Shown piece by piece: positions 29,865-51,620 of a DNA stretch of 64,000 bases. The DNA is from Corallococcus coralloides DSM 2259 (GTDB lineage: Bacteria > Myxococcota > Myxococcia > Myxococcales > Myxococcaceae). Location: contig NC_017030.1 of assembly GCF_000255295.1 (NCBI RefSeq), forward strand, positions 2,418,001 through 2,482,000. The letters are read 5' to 3'. The translations under genes were made by a program, and so were the position numbers. How positions within the stretch are numbered: the stretch's first letter is position 1; every line of letters begins with the position of its first letter. Below the pieces are notes generated by a model. The model worked only from the letters and a program-made list of their open reading frames with translations, made no database searches and was not told the origin of the DNA.

Positions 29865-32800
29865 ATGGACCACGCGAACGAGGCCGGAGCGGCCGCCGGG
29901 GGCGAGGACGCGCCCATGGCGGTGGCGGTGGTGGGGTTGGCGCTGCGCTTTCCGGGGGCGGAGGACGCGCGCCAGTACTGGCGCAACCTGGTGGGTGGGG
30001 TGGACTCCATCACCCGGCTGGACGCGGCGGGCCGGGAGCGGCTGGGGCTGCCCCAGGGCGACGAGTGGATCACCGCGGCGGGGGTGCTGGAGGAGGCAGA
30101 GGGTTTCGACGCGGCGTTCTTCGGGTACTCGGCGCGCGAGGCGGAGCAGATGGATCCGCAGCACCGGGCGCTCCTGGAGTGCGCGTGGGCGGCGATGGAG
30201 TCCGCGGGGTATGCGCCTCGGGGGCAGCCGATGCGGGCGGCGGTGTACGCGGGGGCGGGCTTCACGACGTACGGGGGGCGGGACGTGGCCGCGGGGCTTG
30301 CGGGGGCGCTGGGGCTCTCCGGGGACTTCCTCGCCACGCGGGTGTCGTACGAACTGGACCTGACGGGCCCGGCGATGACCGTGCAGACGGCGTGCTCCAC
30401 GTCGTTGGTGGCGTTGCACCTGGCCTGTCAGTCGCTGCTCGCGGGCGAGTGCGACCTGGCGCTCGCGGGGGGCGTGTCCATCCGCACGCCGCAGCTGGGG
30501 GCGCACCGCAACCAGGAGGGCGGCATCCTGGCGCCGGATGGGAGATGCCGGCCGTTCGACGTGAACGCGGCGGGGACGGCGGTGGGCAATGGCGTGGGGA
30601 TGCTGGTGCTCAAGCGGCTGGCGGACGCGGTGGCGGACCGGGACAGCATCCGCGCCATCGTGCTGGGCACGGCGCTGAACAACGATGGGGGCGCGAAGAC
30701 GGGGTTCGCGGCGCCTTCGGTGCAGGGGCAGGCGGCGGTCATCCGCGAGGCGCTGTCGGTGGCGGGCGTGGCGCCGTCGGACGTGTCCTATGTGGAGGCG
30801 CACGGGACGGCGACGGCGCTGGGGGATCCGATTGAGGTCGCGGCGCTCAAGCAGGTGTTCCAGGGGGTGTCGCCGGGGGCCTGTGGCCTGGGCGGGGTGA
30901 AGAGCAACTTCGGGCACCTGGACGCGGCGGCGGGCGTGGCGGGGGTCATCAAGACGGTGCTGTCGATGGAGCACCGCACGCTGCCTCCGACGCTGAACTT
31001 CACGAAGCCGCATCCGATGCTGGAGCTGGAGGGCAGTCCCTTCCAGGTGGTGGGGAGCACGCGCGAGTGGGTGGGCCCGCTGCCGCTGCGCGCAGGGGTG
31101 ACGGCGCTGGGGATTGGGGGCACGAACGCGCATGTGGTGTTGCAGGAGGCGCCGGCTCTGCCGGAGACGGATGCGCCCCGGCGCGGGGAAGAGGTGCTGC
31201 TCCTGTCCGCGAAGACGGAGGGGGCGCTGGATCGGATGACCGCTGCGCTCGCGGAGCGGGTGCAGGGGGCTTCGGGACCATGGCTCGCGGACGTTGCTCA
31301 TACGTTGCAGGTGGGGCGTGCTCGCTTCCCGTGGCGCCGCTTCGTCGTGGTCCGCCAGGGCGAGGACGCGGCGGCGGTGCTGGAGGGGCGGTCCTCCTCT
31401 GGTGAGGATTCGCCTCCGCGGATGCGCACCGTGTTCGACGAGGGCGAGTCTCGTGGCGTGGCCTTCCTGTTCCCGGGCGGCGGTGCGCAGCGGGTGAACA
31501 TGGGCGAGGCGTTCCTTCGCGAGCCCGCGTTCCGCGCGGCCATTGATGGGTGCGCGGAGTGGCTTCGCGGTCCCATGGGCGCGGACCTCCGCGACATCCT
31601 CTTCGCCGGACCCGAGCGCTTCGACGCTGCGGCCCGTGAGCTGGACCGTCCGCTGTGGTCCCAGCCCGCACTGTTCGTCTGCGACTGGGCGCTCGCGCAG
31701 CTGTGGCTGTCGTGGGGCGTGAAGCCGGAGGCGCTGCTGGGGCACTCGCTCGGCGAATACGTGGCCGCGTGCCTCGCGGGGGTGTTCACGTTGGAGGAGG
31801 CTCTGGGCCTCGTCGTCGCTCGCGGACGCTTGATGGAGGCGATGCCCCCAGGCGGGATGCTGTCCGTGCTCGCGCCCGTGGAGCTGGTCTCCGAGCTCGT
31901 GGGGCCGGCTGTGTCGGTGGCGGCCATCAACGGCCCGGAGACCTGTGTCCTCTCCGGACCGCTGCCGGAGCTGGAGGCCGCGGAGCAGGCGCTGACGGCG
32001 CGGGGCATCGAGCACAAGCGGGTGCGCTACGCGCGCGCCGCGCACTCCTCCATGATGGAGCCATCCCTGGAAGGCTTCGCACGGGAGGTGGCCCGCGTGA
32101 AGCTCCGCGCGCCCTCGCTGCCTGTCGTGTCCAGCCTCACCGGCCGGTGGCTCCAGGATCGCGAGGCGACGTCTCCCGACTATTGGGTCCGGCACCTGCG
32201 GCACACGGTTCGCTTCTCCGACGCGCTGGGCTGCCTGCTGGAGTCCGGCGACCGGGCATTGATTGAAGTGGGCCCTGGCACGACGCTCACCGCGCTTGCG
32301 AGGCAGCATCCGGCTCGGAAGACGCAGCCCGTGCTGGCCACCCTGTCGACGAAGGGCGACGCACCGGGGAGCGCCCTGTCTGCCCTGGGCGAAGCGTGGG
32401 CCGCGGGCGTGGACGTGGACTGGGAACACCTCCGGGACGGCGAGCGGCGCCGTCGCGTGGACCTGCCGACCTACAGCTTCGACCGCGAGCACTACAGCCT
32501 GGACGATGCCGCGCCGAGCCCCGTCACACGCGACGCCATGGCGGCCAAGGCGAAGGCGACCGGGCCCTCGAAGCCGAAGGAGCGGGCTCCCCGTCGCGGT
32601 GAGCGCGTGGCGCCCCGAGACGCCACGGAGCAGTCCCTGGCAGAGTGCTTCCAGACGCTGTTCCGCCTGGACGACGTGAGCATCCACGACGACTTCTTCG
32701 CGTTGGGCGGCGACTCGCTGGTCGCGCTCCGGCTGCTCGCGATGATCTCCGAACGCTTCGGCAAGCGGCTCGCGCTGAAGGAGATGCTGACCGCGCCCAC

Positions 32801-33533
32801 GGTTGAGCTGTTGGCGCGGAAGCTGGGCGGACGGGAGGATGCCCAGTTCCTGCCGCCGGGCATGGCGCTGCTCCAGCAGGGCACTCGCGGTCCGCCGCTC
32901 TTCTTCGTGCACGCGGCCGGAGGCCAGTCGGTGTTCTACCGCGACCTGGCGCGCGCCATCGACGCGAGCCGGACCGCCTACGCCTTCGAGTCCCGGGGCC
33001 TGGAGCCGGACGGACCGCTGCACACGTCCGTCGACGAGATGGCGACGGCCTACCTGGAAGGCCTGCGCGCGCTGCAGCCCGTGGGGCCATACCTGCTGGT
33101 GGGTGCGTCGTTCGGCGGCGCGGTGGTCTACGAGATGGCCCGCAGGCTGGCAGCGGAAGGCCACGCGGTGCCGCTGTGCGCGATGCTCGACACGCCGGGC
33201 CCTGGGGACATCGCTCGGGCGCGGGCAGGCGAAGTGGGCCTCGCGCAGGAGCAGGTCCTCGCGGATCCGGAGCAGCAGCGTCGGTACGTGCGCGTCTGGG
33301 AGGCGAACATGACGGCCCTGCGCGACTACCCCATGCCTCGCTTCGAGGGCGGCACCCTCCAGTTCTTCCGCGCGGCGACGGTCATCGAGCACATGCCAAA
33401 GCACGTGGAACTCGAATGGCTGGACTCGGGCGCGGTGGTCCGGGTGGAGACCGTGCCCGGTGACCACCAGTCGATGCTCACGGGAGGTAACGCCGAAGGG
33501 CTGGGCGCGAAGCTCGCGGCGTTCCTTCCGTGA
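29865..33533 (+). CDS. Type I polyketide synthase, KS-AT-ACP-TE
   Basis: 1222 residues, ATG 29865. The ketosynthase (about residues 17-440) has active Cys in TACSTSLVALHLAC and the two His in VEAHGTATALGDP and KSNFGHLDAAAG. The acyltransferase (about 530-830) has GHSLGEYVAAC; its specificity motif reads RAAHSSMM, neither the classic malonyl HAFH nor methylmalonyl YASH. The carrier is FALGGDSLVAL (about residue 948). The thioesterase starts near 1010 with LFFVHAAGG, catalytic Ser in GASFGGAVVYE and His in GDHQSML. No KR, DH or ER is present, so the added unit keeps its beta-keto group. Having the only TE, this is the likely last module, taking the chain from the convergent NRPS. Confidence 0.95.
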   Translation: MDHANEAGAAAGGEDAPMAVAVVGLALRFPGAEDARQYWRNLVGGVDSITRLDAAGRERLGLPQGDEWITAAGVLEEAEGFDAAFFGYSAREAEQMDPQHRALLECAWAAMESAGYAPRGQPMRAAVYAGAGFTTYGGRDVAAGLAGALGLSGDFLATRVSYELDLTGPAMTVQTACSTSLVALHLACQSLLAGECDLALAGGVSIRTPQLGAHRNQEGGILAPDGRCRPFDVNAAGTAVGNGVGMLVLKRLADAVADRDSIRAIVLGTALNNDGGAKTGFAAPSVQGQAAVIREALSVAGVAPSDVSYVEAHGTATALGDPIEVAALKQVFQGVSPGACGLGGVKSNFGHLDAAAGVAGVIKTVLSMEHRTLPPTLNFTKPHPMLELEGSPFQVVGSTREWVGPLPLRAGVTALGIGGTNAHVVLQEAPALPETDAPRRGEEVLLLSAKTEGALDRMTAALAERVQGASGPWLADVAHTLQVGRARFPWRRFVVVRQGEDAAAVLEGRSSSGEDSPPRMRTVFDEGESRGVAFLFPGGGAQRVNMGEAFLREPAFRAAIDGCAEWLRGPMGADLRDILFAGPERFDAAARELDRPLWSQPALFVCDWALAQLWLSWGVKPEALLGHSLGEYVAACLAGVFTLEEALGLVVARGRLMEAMPPGGMLSVLAPVELVSELVGPAVSVAAINGPETCVLSGPLPELEAAEQALTARGIEHKRVRYARAAHSSMMEPSLEGFAREVARVKLRAPSLPVVSSLTGRWLQDREATSPDYWVRHLRHTVRFSDALGCLLESGDRALIEVGPGTTLTALARQHPARKTQPVLATLSTKGDAPGSALSALGEAWAAGVDVDWEHLRDGERRRRVDLPTYSFDREHYSLDDAAPSPVTRDAMAAKAKATGPSKPKERAPRRGERVAPRDATEQSLAECFQTLFRLDDVSIHDDFFALGGDSLVALRLLAMISERFGKRLALKEMLTAPTVELLARKLGGREDAQFLPPGMALLQQGTRGPPLFFVHAAGGQSVFYRDLARAIDASRTAYAFESRGLEPDGPLHTSVDEMATAYLEGLRALQPVGPYLLVGASFGGAVVYEMARRLAAEGHAVPLCAMLDTPGPGDIARARAGEVGLAQEQVLADPEQQRRYVRVWEANMTALRDYPMPRFEGGTLQFFRAATVIEHMPKHVELEWLDSGAVVRVETVPGDHQSMLTGGNAEGLGAKLAAFLP

Positions 33534-33542
33534 ACGAGGCGC

Positions 33543-46367
<12,825 letters not shown>

Positions 46368-46420
46368 GTCTCGCTCGGGGGAAAGCGGGGGAAGGGGCCG
46401 CCCTCAGGGGGCGGCCTGGC

Positions 46421-46684
46421 TCAAGCGGTCTGCTCCTGGCGCAGCTCGTCGCACAGCGTGGCCACGGCCCGGAGCGTGTTGAACAGCTCCACCATGGACA
46501 CCTCCACGCCCAGCTCGCTCTCGATGCGATTGGACAGGACCGTGGCCATCAGGGAGTTGCCGCCAATCTCCAGGAAGTGGTCCTCCGGGCGCACGACCTC
46601 CACGCCCAGCAGGTCCTTCCACCACGCCGCGAGCTTCGCTTCCGTGTCCGTGAGGCTGGCGGCTTCTTCGGGGCTCGGGTTCAA
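46421..46684 (-). CDS. Free-standing acyl/peptidyl carrier protein (copy 2)
   Basis: 87 residues, TTG start at 46684 with AAGGAA 7 nt upstream. The phosphopantetheine motif is GGNSLMATVL. It lies between the acyl-AMP ligase (19 bp upstream) and the NRPS (53 bp downstream), all on the minus strand. The simplest reading is that the ligase loads it and it delivers the starter acyl group to the first condensation domain. Paralogue of the carrier at 29467-29727. Confidence 0.88.
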   Translation of the reverse strand: MNPSPEEAASLTDTEAKLAAWWKDLLGVEVVRPEDHFLEIGGNSLMATVLSNRIESELGVEVSMVELFNTLRAVATLCDELRQEQTA

Positions 46685-46703
46685 GGCCGTTCCTTCCGCC
46701 CGC

Positions 46704-48371
46704 TCACGCGGGCTTCAGCCGCTCGCGCAGCAGGTACTTGCGCACCTTGCCGGTGGCCGTCTTGGGCATCTCGTCGATGAGGTCCAGGCGGTCCGGCCAG
46801 TACTGATTGGACATGCCCTGCTGCTTGAGGTGGTCGCGCAGTTCGTTGAGCGTGGGCGGGGCCTCTCCCTCGCGCACCACCACGACGGCGCACACCCGCT
46901 CGCCGCCAATCTTGTCGTCCGAGTGCGCGACGACGGCGACCTCCTTCACCTTCGGGTGCGAGTACAGCGCGGACTCCACCTCCACCACGGGGATCTTGTA
47001 CCCGTACCGGAAGATGACGTCCTTCAGCCGCCCCACGATGCGGATGCCGCCGCGTCCGTCGTCGCGCGCCAGGTCGCCCGTGTCGAACCAGCCCTCCGCA
47101 TCGACCGCCGCGGCGTACACGTCGTCGCGCTTGAAGTAGGTGAGGCACTGGCTGGCGCCTCGCACCAGCAGCCGCCCCGTCCCGTCCGGATACGGTGTGC
47201 CGTCCTCCGCGAGCGCCGGGACGATCTTCGTCTCCATCCACGCCACCGCGCGCCCGTCGCTCTGGCTGGGCCAGTCCGGTGCATCTTCATGCCGGGTGAT
47301 GGTGACCGCGCCGTTCTCCGTCATGCCCCACAGCGTGTGCAGCCGCACGCCGAACACCTCGCGCACCGCCGCGATGAGGTGCGGCGGCACCGGGATGGAG
47401 CCCGTGGCCAGCTGCCGGAGCGAGGACGTGTTCCGCTGGCGCTTTCGCTGCAACGCGATGAGGTTCATCAGGTACGTGGGGATGCCGTACGTGAACGTGA
47501 CGCCGTGCTCCTCGAAGAGCTTGAGCGTCAGCTCCGGGTCGCCCACGTCCATGTAGATGGCCGTGGCCCCCAGCAGGATGGGCATCAGGTACGAGTACGT
47601 GAACCCCGTGGACGCCGTCAGCAGCGACGGCAGCGCCACCACGTCCGTCGCGTCGATGCCCAGCGTGTCGCACAGCGCGCGCGTGATGCCGTAGTTCGTG
47701 TTGTGTGAATGCACCACGCCCTTCGGCTCGCCGGTGGTGCCGGACGTGTAGAGGATGTTGCACACGTCGTCCGCGGCCGCGGGCGCGATGCCCGTAAGCG
47801 ACGCTTCCTTCTCCCACTCGTGCTCGATGAAGTGGCGCTCGAAGTCCCGCTCGCCCGGCTGAAGTTCCGTGTTGCTGCCCAAGAGCACCCGGTGGCGCAG
47901 CGACGGCAGCACCGCCGCGATGTCGCGCGCCATGTCCCGGTGTGAGTGCCCCGTCCAGGACGTGGGGCCCACGTACACGGAGGCCTCCGTGCGCCCCAGG
48001 ATGAACTCCACCTCGCGCCGCCGGTAGTCCGGCGGAATGGGCGCGATGACCGCCCCCAACCGCGCGCACGCCAGCGCCAGCGCCGTGAAGTGCCACCCGT
48101 TGGGCAGCTGCACCGCGACGATGTCCTCGCGCCCCACCCCCAGCTCGCGCAGGCCCAGCGCGAACCGGTCCATGTATCGCGCCAGCTCCGCGTAGCTCAG
48201 CCGCGTGATGTCCTTGGAAAAGTACCGTGCGGCGATGATCGCGGTCTTGTCCGGGTGCGCCTGGACGCAGCGACGCAGATCGTCAACCACCGTGGTGTCA
48301 CGCCACCAACCCTTTCGGCGGTACTCCGAACCCTTCTCCAATGCCGCTGCGTTATGGAAACGCTGCCCCAT
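46704..48371 (-). CDS. Acyl-/aryl-AMP ligase (AMP-dependent synthetase)
   Basis: 555 residues, ATG 48371 with GGAGGAG 9 nt upstream. The AMP-binding motif is LYTSGTTGEPKGVVHSH, with later motifs WGMTENGAV, GWFDTGDLARDD and GRLKDVIFRYGYKI, and the C-terminal Lys in PKTATGKVRKYLLRE. The overall type resembles carboxylate-CoA ligases of the cyclohexanecarboxylate or salicylate-AMP ligase kind. It is first in the minus-strand operon ligase-carrier-NRPS, so it probably activates the acyl starter for carrier 46421-46684. The acid is unknown. Confidence 0.9.
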   Translation of the reverse strand: MGQRFHNAAALEKGSEYRRKGWWRDTTVVDDLRRCVQAHPDKTAIIAARYFSKDITRLSYAELARYMDRFALGLRELGVGREDIVAVQLPNGWHFTALALACARLGAVIAPIPPDYRRREVEFILGRTEASVYVGPTSWTGHSHRDMARDIAAVLPSLRHRVLLGSNTELQPGERDFERHFIEHEWEKEASLTGIAPAAADDVCNILYTSGTTGEPKGVVHSHNTNYGITRALCDTLGIDATDVVALPSLLTASTGFTYSYLMPILLGATAIYMDVGDPELTLKLFEEHGVTFTYGIPTYLMNLIALQRKRQRNTSSLRQLATGSIPVPPHLIAAVREVFGVRLHTLWGMTENGAVTITRHEDAPDWPSQSDGRAVAWMETKIVPALAEDGTPYPDGTGRLLVRGASQCLTYFKRDDVYAAAVDAEGWFDTGDLARDDGRGGIRIVGRLKDVIFRYGYKIPVVEVESALYSHPKVKEVAVVAHSDDKIGGERVCAVVVVREGEAPPTLNELRDHLKQQGMSNQYWPDRLDLIDEMPKTATGKVRKYLLRERLKPA

Positions 48372-48569
48372 CTGAAGGTCTCCTCCGAGTGACGCGAAAC
48401 CGGGAATGCCGGGCCTGCCGCGCGTGTAACACCGCGAGATTACCGGGCAAGACGGTTTTTTCTCGTACGTCTATATCTTAAGAAAATCCGCGTTGACGGC
48501 GCATGATGCGTTTTCCTAGGGTGTCTCACAACAGCCGGATTCCGGGGCTGTGTCAGCGACGCTACGGGC
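48372..48569. promoter_or_regulatory. Divergent control region between assembly-line operon and AmCP operon
   Basis: A 198-bp gap between divergent starts. It contains an AT-rich island (about 48451-48487: TTTTTT, CTATATCTTAAGAAAA), unusual for this genome. For the plus strand, TTGACG at 48493-48498 and TAGGGT at 48517-48522 (18-nt spacer) form a possible promoter for the transketolase gene. The minus strand has TATAGA within the island as a possible -10. This is the natural site for joint control of the two halves of the cluster. Confidence 0.5.
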
Positions 48570-49517
48570 ATGACTTTCTCGGCGAATCCAACGACCCCCG
48601 GGCTGTCGCGCGACGCGCGGACGCCAGAAGAACCCGCGGCCTCCGGCGGCCCGGTGGCGGCTGCTCGCACGGGTGACGGGGCTGCGGGCGCCGCGTCGGA
48701 TGCGGGGTTGGCGCTGCTGCCTCGCCGGGCGAAGGCCATCCGCCGGACCATCGTGCGTCTGGCGGCGACGCCGTCGGGCTGTCACCTGGGCGGCTCGCTG
48801 TCGATGGTGGAGATATTGGTGGCGCTGCTGGGCCGGGTGATGCGCGTGGATCCGCGCGCGCCGAAGGCACCGGAGCGCGACCACCTCATCCTGTCCAAGG
48901 GGCACGCGGCGGCAGGGCTCTACGCGGCGCTGGCGGAGTTCGGCTTCGTGGACGTGGAGACGCTGGTGCGCGAGTACAACGCGGACGGCAGCATCTTCAC
49001 CGGCCACGTGAACGCGGCGGTGCCGGGCGTGGAGTTCGCCACCGGCAGCCTGGGCCACGGGCTGGGCCTGGGCGTGGGGCTGACGCTCGCGCACGTGCTG
49101 CGCGGGGAACCCAACCGCACCTTCGTCGTCTGCGGCGACGGAGAGATGGGCGAGGGCTCCAACTGGGAAGCGCTCCAGGTGGCCTCGCACCGCAAGCTCA
49201 CCGGCCTGACGCTGATCATCGACCGCAACGGCGGGCAGAACGACGGCCCCACCGAGTCCATCCTGTCGCAGGAGGCGTTGGTGCAGCGGCTGGACGCGTT
49301 CGGCTTCCAGTCGCTGGAGGTGGACGGGCACGACCTGCCCGCGCTGGTGGCCGCGCTGGAGGCGCCCGTCGTGGGCGACCGTCCGCGCGCCATCGTCGCC
49401 CGGACGCAGAAGGGCGCGGGCGTGCCGATGCTCAAGGGCAAGGGGCCGCACTACGCGGTGTTCTCGCCGGAGCACCTGCGGCGGGCGCTCGCGTCGCTGG
49501 GGGAGGACGGACAGTGA
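48570..49517 (+). CDS. Transketolase, N-terminal (TPP-binding) subunit
   Basis: 315 residues. Residues about 50-315 are the thiamin-diphosphate domain: HLGGSLSMVEILVAL, LSKGHAAAGLYAAL, GSLGHGLGLGVG and the TPP motif GDGEMGEGSNWEA with the following Asn. The first 48 residues are an Ala/Pro/Gly-rich tail absent from normal transketolases. Split transketolases of this kind occur in AmCP pathways (vazabitide A), where they add a two-carbon ketol unit to an AmCP-bound semialdehyde. The gene heads the plus-strand operon and overlaps the next start (GTGA). Confidence 0.92.
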   Translation: MTFSANPTTPGLSRDARTPEEPAASGGPVAAARTGDGAAGAASDAGLALLPRRAKAIRRTIVRLAATPSGCHLGGSLSMVEILVALLGRVMRVDPRAPKAPERDHLILSKGHAAAGLYAALAEFGFVDVETLVREYNADGSIFTGHVNAAVPGVEFATGSLGHGLGLGVGLTLAHVLRGEPNRTFVVCGDGEMGEGSNWEALQVASHRKLTGLTLIIDRNGGQNDGPTESILSQEALVQRLDAFGFQSLEVDGHDLPALVAALEAPVVGDRPRAIVARTQKGAGVPMLKGKGPHYAVFSPEHLRRALASLGEDGQ

Positions 49518-50551
49518 GCGCGTCGCTTGCCCCCGCGGTGGACCTGGCCCATGCGCCGGAGGCGTGGCTCGCCGCGCACCCGGAGCTGTCCAGCCGGCTG
49601 GTGTTCCGGCACGCGGCGGCGCACTTCGCGCAAGATGACGCGCGCGTCGTCTTCCTGGAGGCGGACCTGGGCGGCGGAGGCGATCCGTTCGAGAAGCGCC
49701 ATCCCCAGCGCTACTTCAACCTGGGCATCTGCGAGGCCACCATGCTGGACATGGCGTGTGGCCTGGCGCACGGCGGACACACCGTCATCGCGCACAGCTT
49801 CGCGGCGTTCGGCGTGATGCGCGCGTGCGAGCAGGTGCGGCTGAACCTGGCCTATGCGCGCGCCAACGTGAAGCTGGTGTGCGACTACGGCGGCGTGGCG
49901 GGCGCCTTCTTCGGCCCCACGCACCATGCGATTGAAGACCTGGCCGTGCTGCGCGCGATGCCCAACCTCACGGTGGTGTCGCCCGCGGACGGTCTGGAGA
50001 CGGTGCAGGCCACGCGCGCGATGCTCCAGCACGACGGGCCGGTGTACCTGCGGCTGGGTCGCAACCGCGTCACCCGGTTGGACCTCCCGCGCCCGCCGTT
50101 CGAATTGGGCCGCGCCGCGCTCCTGCGCGAGGGAGACGACGTGGGGCTGCTCGCGCACGGCGAGGTGGGCGTGTCCGTGGCGCTGGACGCCGCGAAGCTG
50201 CTGGAGGCGCAGGGCGTCTCCGCGCGCGTGCTCAACGTGCACACGCTGAAGCCGCTGGACGAGGAGTCGGTGCGCGAGACGGCGGCGCGCACGCGGCTCC
50301 TGGTGACGGTGGAGGAGCACAACGTGCTGGGCGGACTGGGCAGCGCGGTGTGCGAGACGGTGTGCTCGCTGGACCTGCAGCGGCGCGTGCTGCGCGTGGG
50401 CTTGCAGGACCGGTACGACTCGCGCGCCGGTTCGCACGAGGCGTTGCTCAGGGGCCATGGGTTGGAGGGCGGGCAGGTGGCCGAGCGCATCCTGGGAGTG
50501 CTCCCAAGAACCCCGGTGTTTGCCGTGGAATCCGCAACGAGGAGGGACTGA
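49514..50551 (+). CDS. Transketolase, C-terminal subunit
   Basis: 345 residues, GTG at 49514 overlapping the previous stop. The pyrimidine-binding domain includes the catalytic Glu region RYFNLGICEATMLDMACGLA, then HSFAAFGVMRACEQVRL and GPTHHAIEDLAVLRAMPNL. The C-terminal domain follows (LLVTVEEHNVLGGLGSAV). It pairs with the N-terminal subunit to make a full active site. Context points to secondary metabolism rather than the pentose phosphate pathway. Confidence 0.92.
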   Translation: MSASLAPAVDLAHAPEAWLAAHPELSSRLVFRHAAAHFAQDDARVVFLEADLGGGGDPFEKRHPQRYFNLGICEATMLDMACGLAHGGHTVIAHSFAAFGVMRACEQVRLNLAYARANVKLVCDYGGVAGAFFGPTHHAIEDLAVLRAMPNLTVVSPADGLETVQATRAMLQHDGPVYLRLGRNRVTRLDLPRPPFELGRAALLREGDDVGLLAHGEVGVSVALDAAKLLEAQGVSARVLNVHTLKPLDEESVRETAARTRLLVTVEEHNVLGGLGSAVCETVCSLDLQRRVLRVGLQDRYDSRAGSHEALLRGHGLEGGQVAERILGVLPRTPVFAVESATRRD

Positions 50552-50552
50552 C

Positions 50553-50756
50553 ATGCAGGTCCAGAACCCGAACCCGATGACGCAGTCCGTTCCCTCGGAG
50601 CAGTGCCCGCTGTGCGCGCAGCCGGTGCCGGGCGGCAACCGGATCGTGGGCGAGGTGCTCTCCTGTGACGGCTGTTCCGCCGAGCTGGAGGTGGTGGGCA
50701 TCAACCCGCTGCGGCTCGAGGAAGCACCCGAGGTCGAGGAAGACTGGGGGGAGTAG
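50553..50756 (+). CDS. Amino-group carrier protein (LysW/AmCP)
   Basis: 67 residues, ATG at 50553 with GGAGGG upstream. It has a zinc ribbon (Cys18, Cys21, Cys38, Cys41) and the diagnostic acidic C-terminus EEDWGE. In LysW-type proteins the gamma-carboxyl of the terminal Glu (here Glu67) forms an isopeptide bond with the alpha-amine of the substrate, both protecting it and acting as a handle for the pathway enzymes. Starts 1 bp after the transketolase stop. The surrounding LysX, LysY, LysZ and LysK homologues confirm the call. Confidence 0.95.
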   Translation: MQVQNPNPMTQSVPSEQCPLCAQPVPGGNRIVGEVLSCDGCSAELEVVGINPLRLEEAPEVEEDWGE

Positions 50757-50765
50757 CCTCGCGCC

Positions 50766-51620
50766 ATGCGCAAGGTCGACCTCGTCTATACGCGCGTGCG
50801 CACCGAGGAGAAGCTCCTCCTCGAGGCGCTGCGCAGGCGCGACTGCGCCGTCAACCTGGTGCAGGACTCCGGGATGGTGCTGTCCATGGACCGGCAGCGC
50901 GTCACCGAGGCCGACACCGTGTTGATGCGCAGCATGTCCTTCACGCGTGCGCGCTACCTGGCCACGTTCCTGGAGATGAAGGGGCTGCGCGTGCTCAACA
51001 GCGCGAGGACCATCTCCCTGTGCGGGGACAAGGCGCTCACCAGCGCCGCGCTGGCCGCGAAGGGCGTGCCCATGCCGTGGTCGTTCGTGGCCTTCGACGA
51101 GGACGCGTGCCTGGAGGCGATTGAGCAGAAGGGCTACCCGGTGGTGACCAAGCCCGTGCTGGGCAGCTGGGGCCGGATGGTGGCCCGGCTGGACTCGCGC
51201 ACCGCGGCGGAGGGCGTGCTGTCCACGCGCTTCGGCACCGGCGGCGCGCAGGACCATGTGGCGCTGGTGCAGGAGTACGTGGACAAGCCGGGCTACGACC
51301 TGCGCGTCTACGTCATCGGCCGCGCGGTGGGCGGCCTGCGGCGGCGCTCCGAGCACTGGATCACCAACACCGCGCGCGGCGCCGTGCCGGAGCGCTACGA
51401 GGTGCCGGTGGTGCACGCGAAGCTGGCGGAGGCCGCGGCGGAGGCGGTGGGCGGGGACATGGTGGCGGTGGACCTCTTGGAGACGCGCGGCGGCGACATC
51501 TACGTCAACGAAATCAACCACTGCGTGGAGTTCGCGCGCAGCATCGATGAGACGAACGTCCCGCTGCCGGACCTCATCGCGGAGTACGTCGCTTCCGGAG
51601 CCGGAGGAGCCCGGCGATGA
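50766..51620 (+). CDS. LysX-like ATP-grasp ligase loading the AmCP
   Basis: 284 residues. The ATP-grasp fold of the RimK/LysX group is visible: KALTSAALAAKGVPMPWSF, GYPVVTKPVLGSWGRMV, LVQEYVDKPGYDLRVYVIG and the metal-binding end GGDIYVNEINHCVEFA. The NEIN-type motif in this last segment is conserved in LysX/ArgX. It ligates the alpha-amine of an amino acid, probably glutamate, to the C-terminal Glu of the AmCP encoded 9 bp upstream. Its stop overlaps the next start (ATGA). Confidence 0.93.
   Translation: MRKVDLVYTRVRTEEKLLLEALRRRDCAVNLVQDSGMVLSMDRQRVTEADTVLMRSMSFTRARYLATFLEMKGLRVLNSARTISLCGDKALTSAALAAKGVPMPWSFVAFDEDACLEAIEQKGYPVVTKPVLGSWGRMVARLDSRTAAEGVLSTRFGTGGAQDHVALVQEYVDKPGYDLRVYVIGRAVGGLRRRSEHWITNTARGAVPERYEVPVVHAKLAEAAAEAVGGDMVAVDLLETRGGDIYVNEINHCVEFARSIDETNVPLPDLIAEYVASGAGGARR

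Noticed and set aside
29724-33467. A 1247-residue minus-strand frame
   Set aside because: It is the antisense shadow of the PKS gene: Arg/His/Pro-rich, with no recognisable domain.
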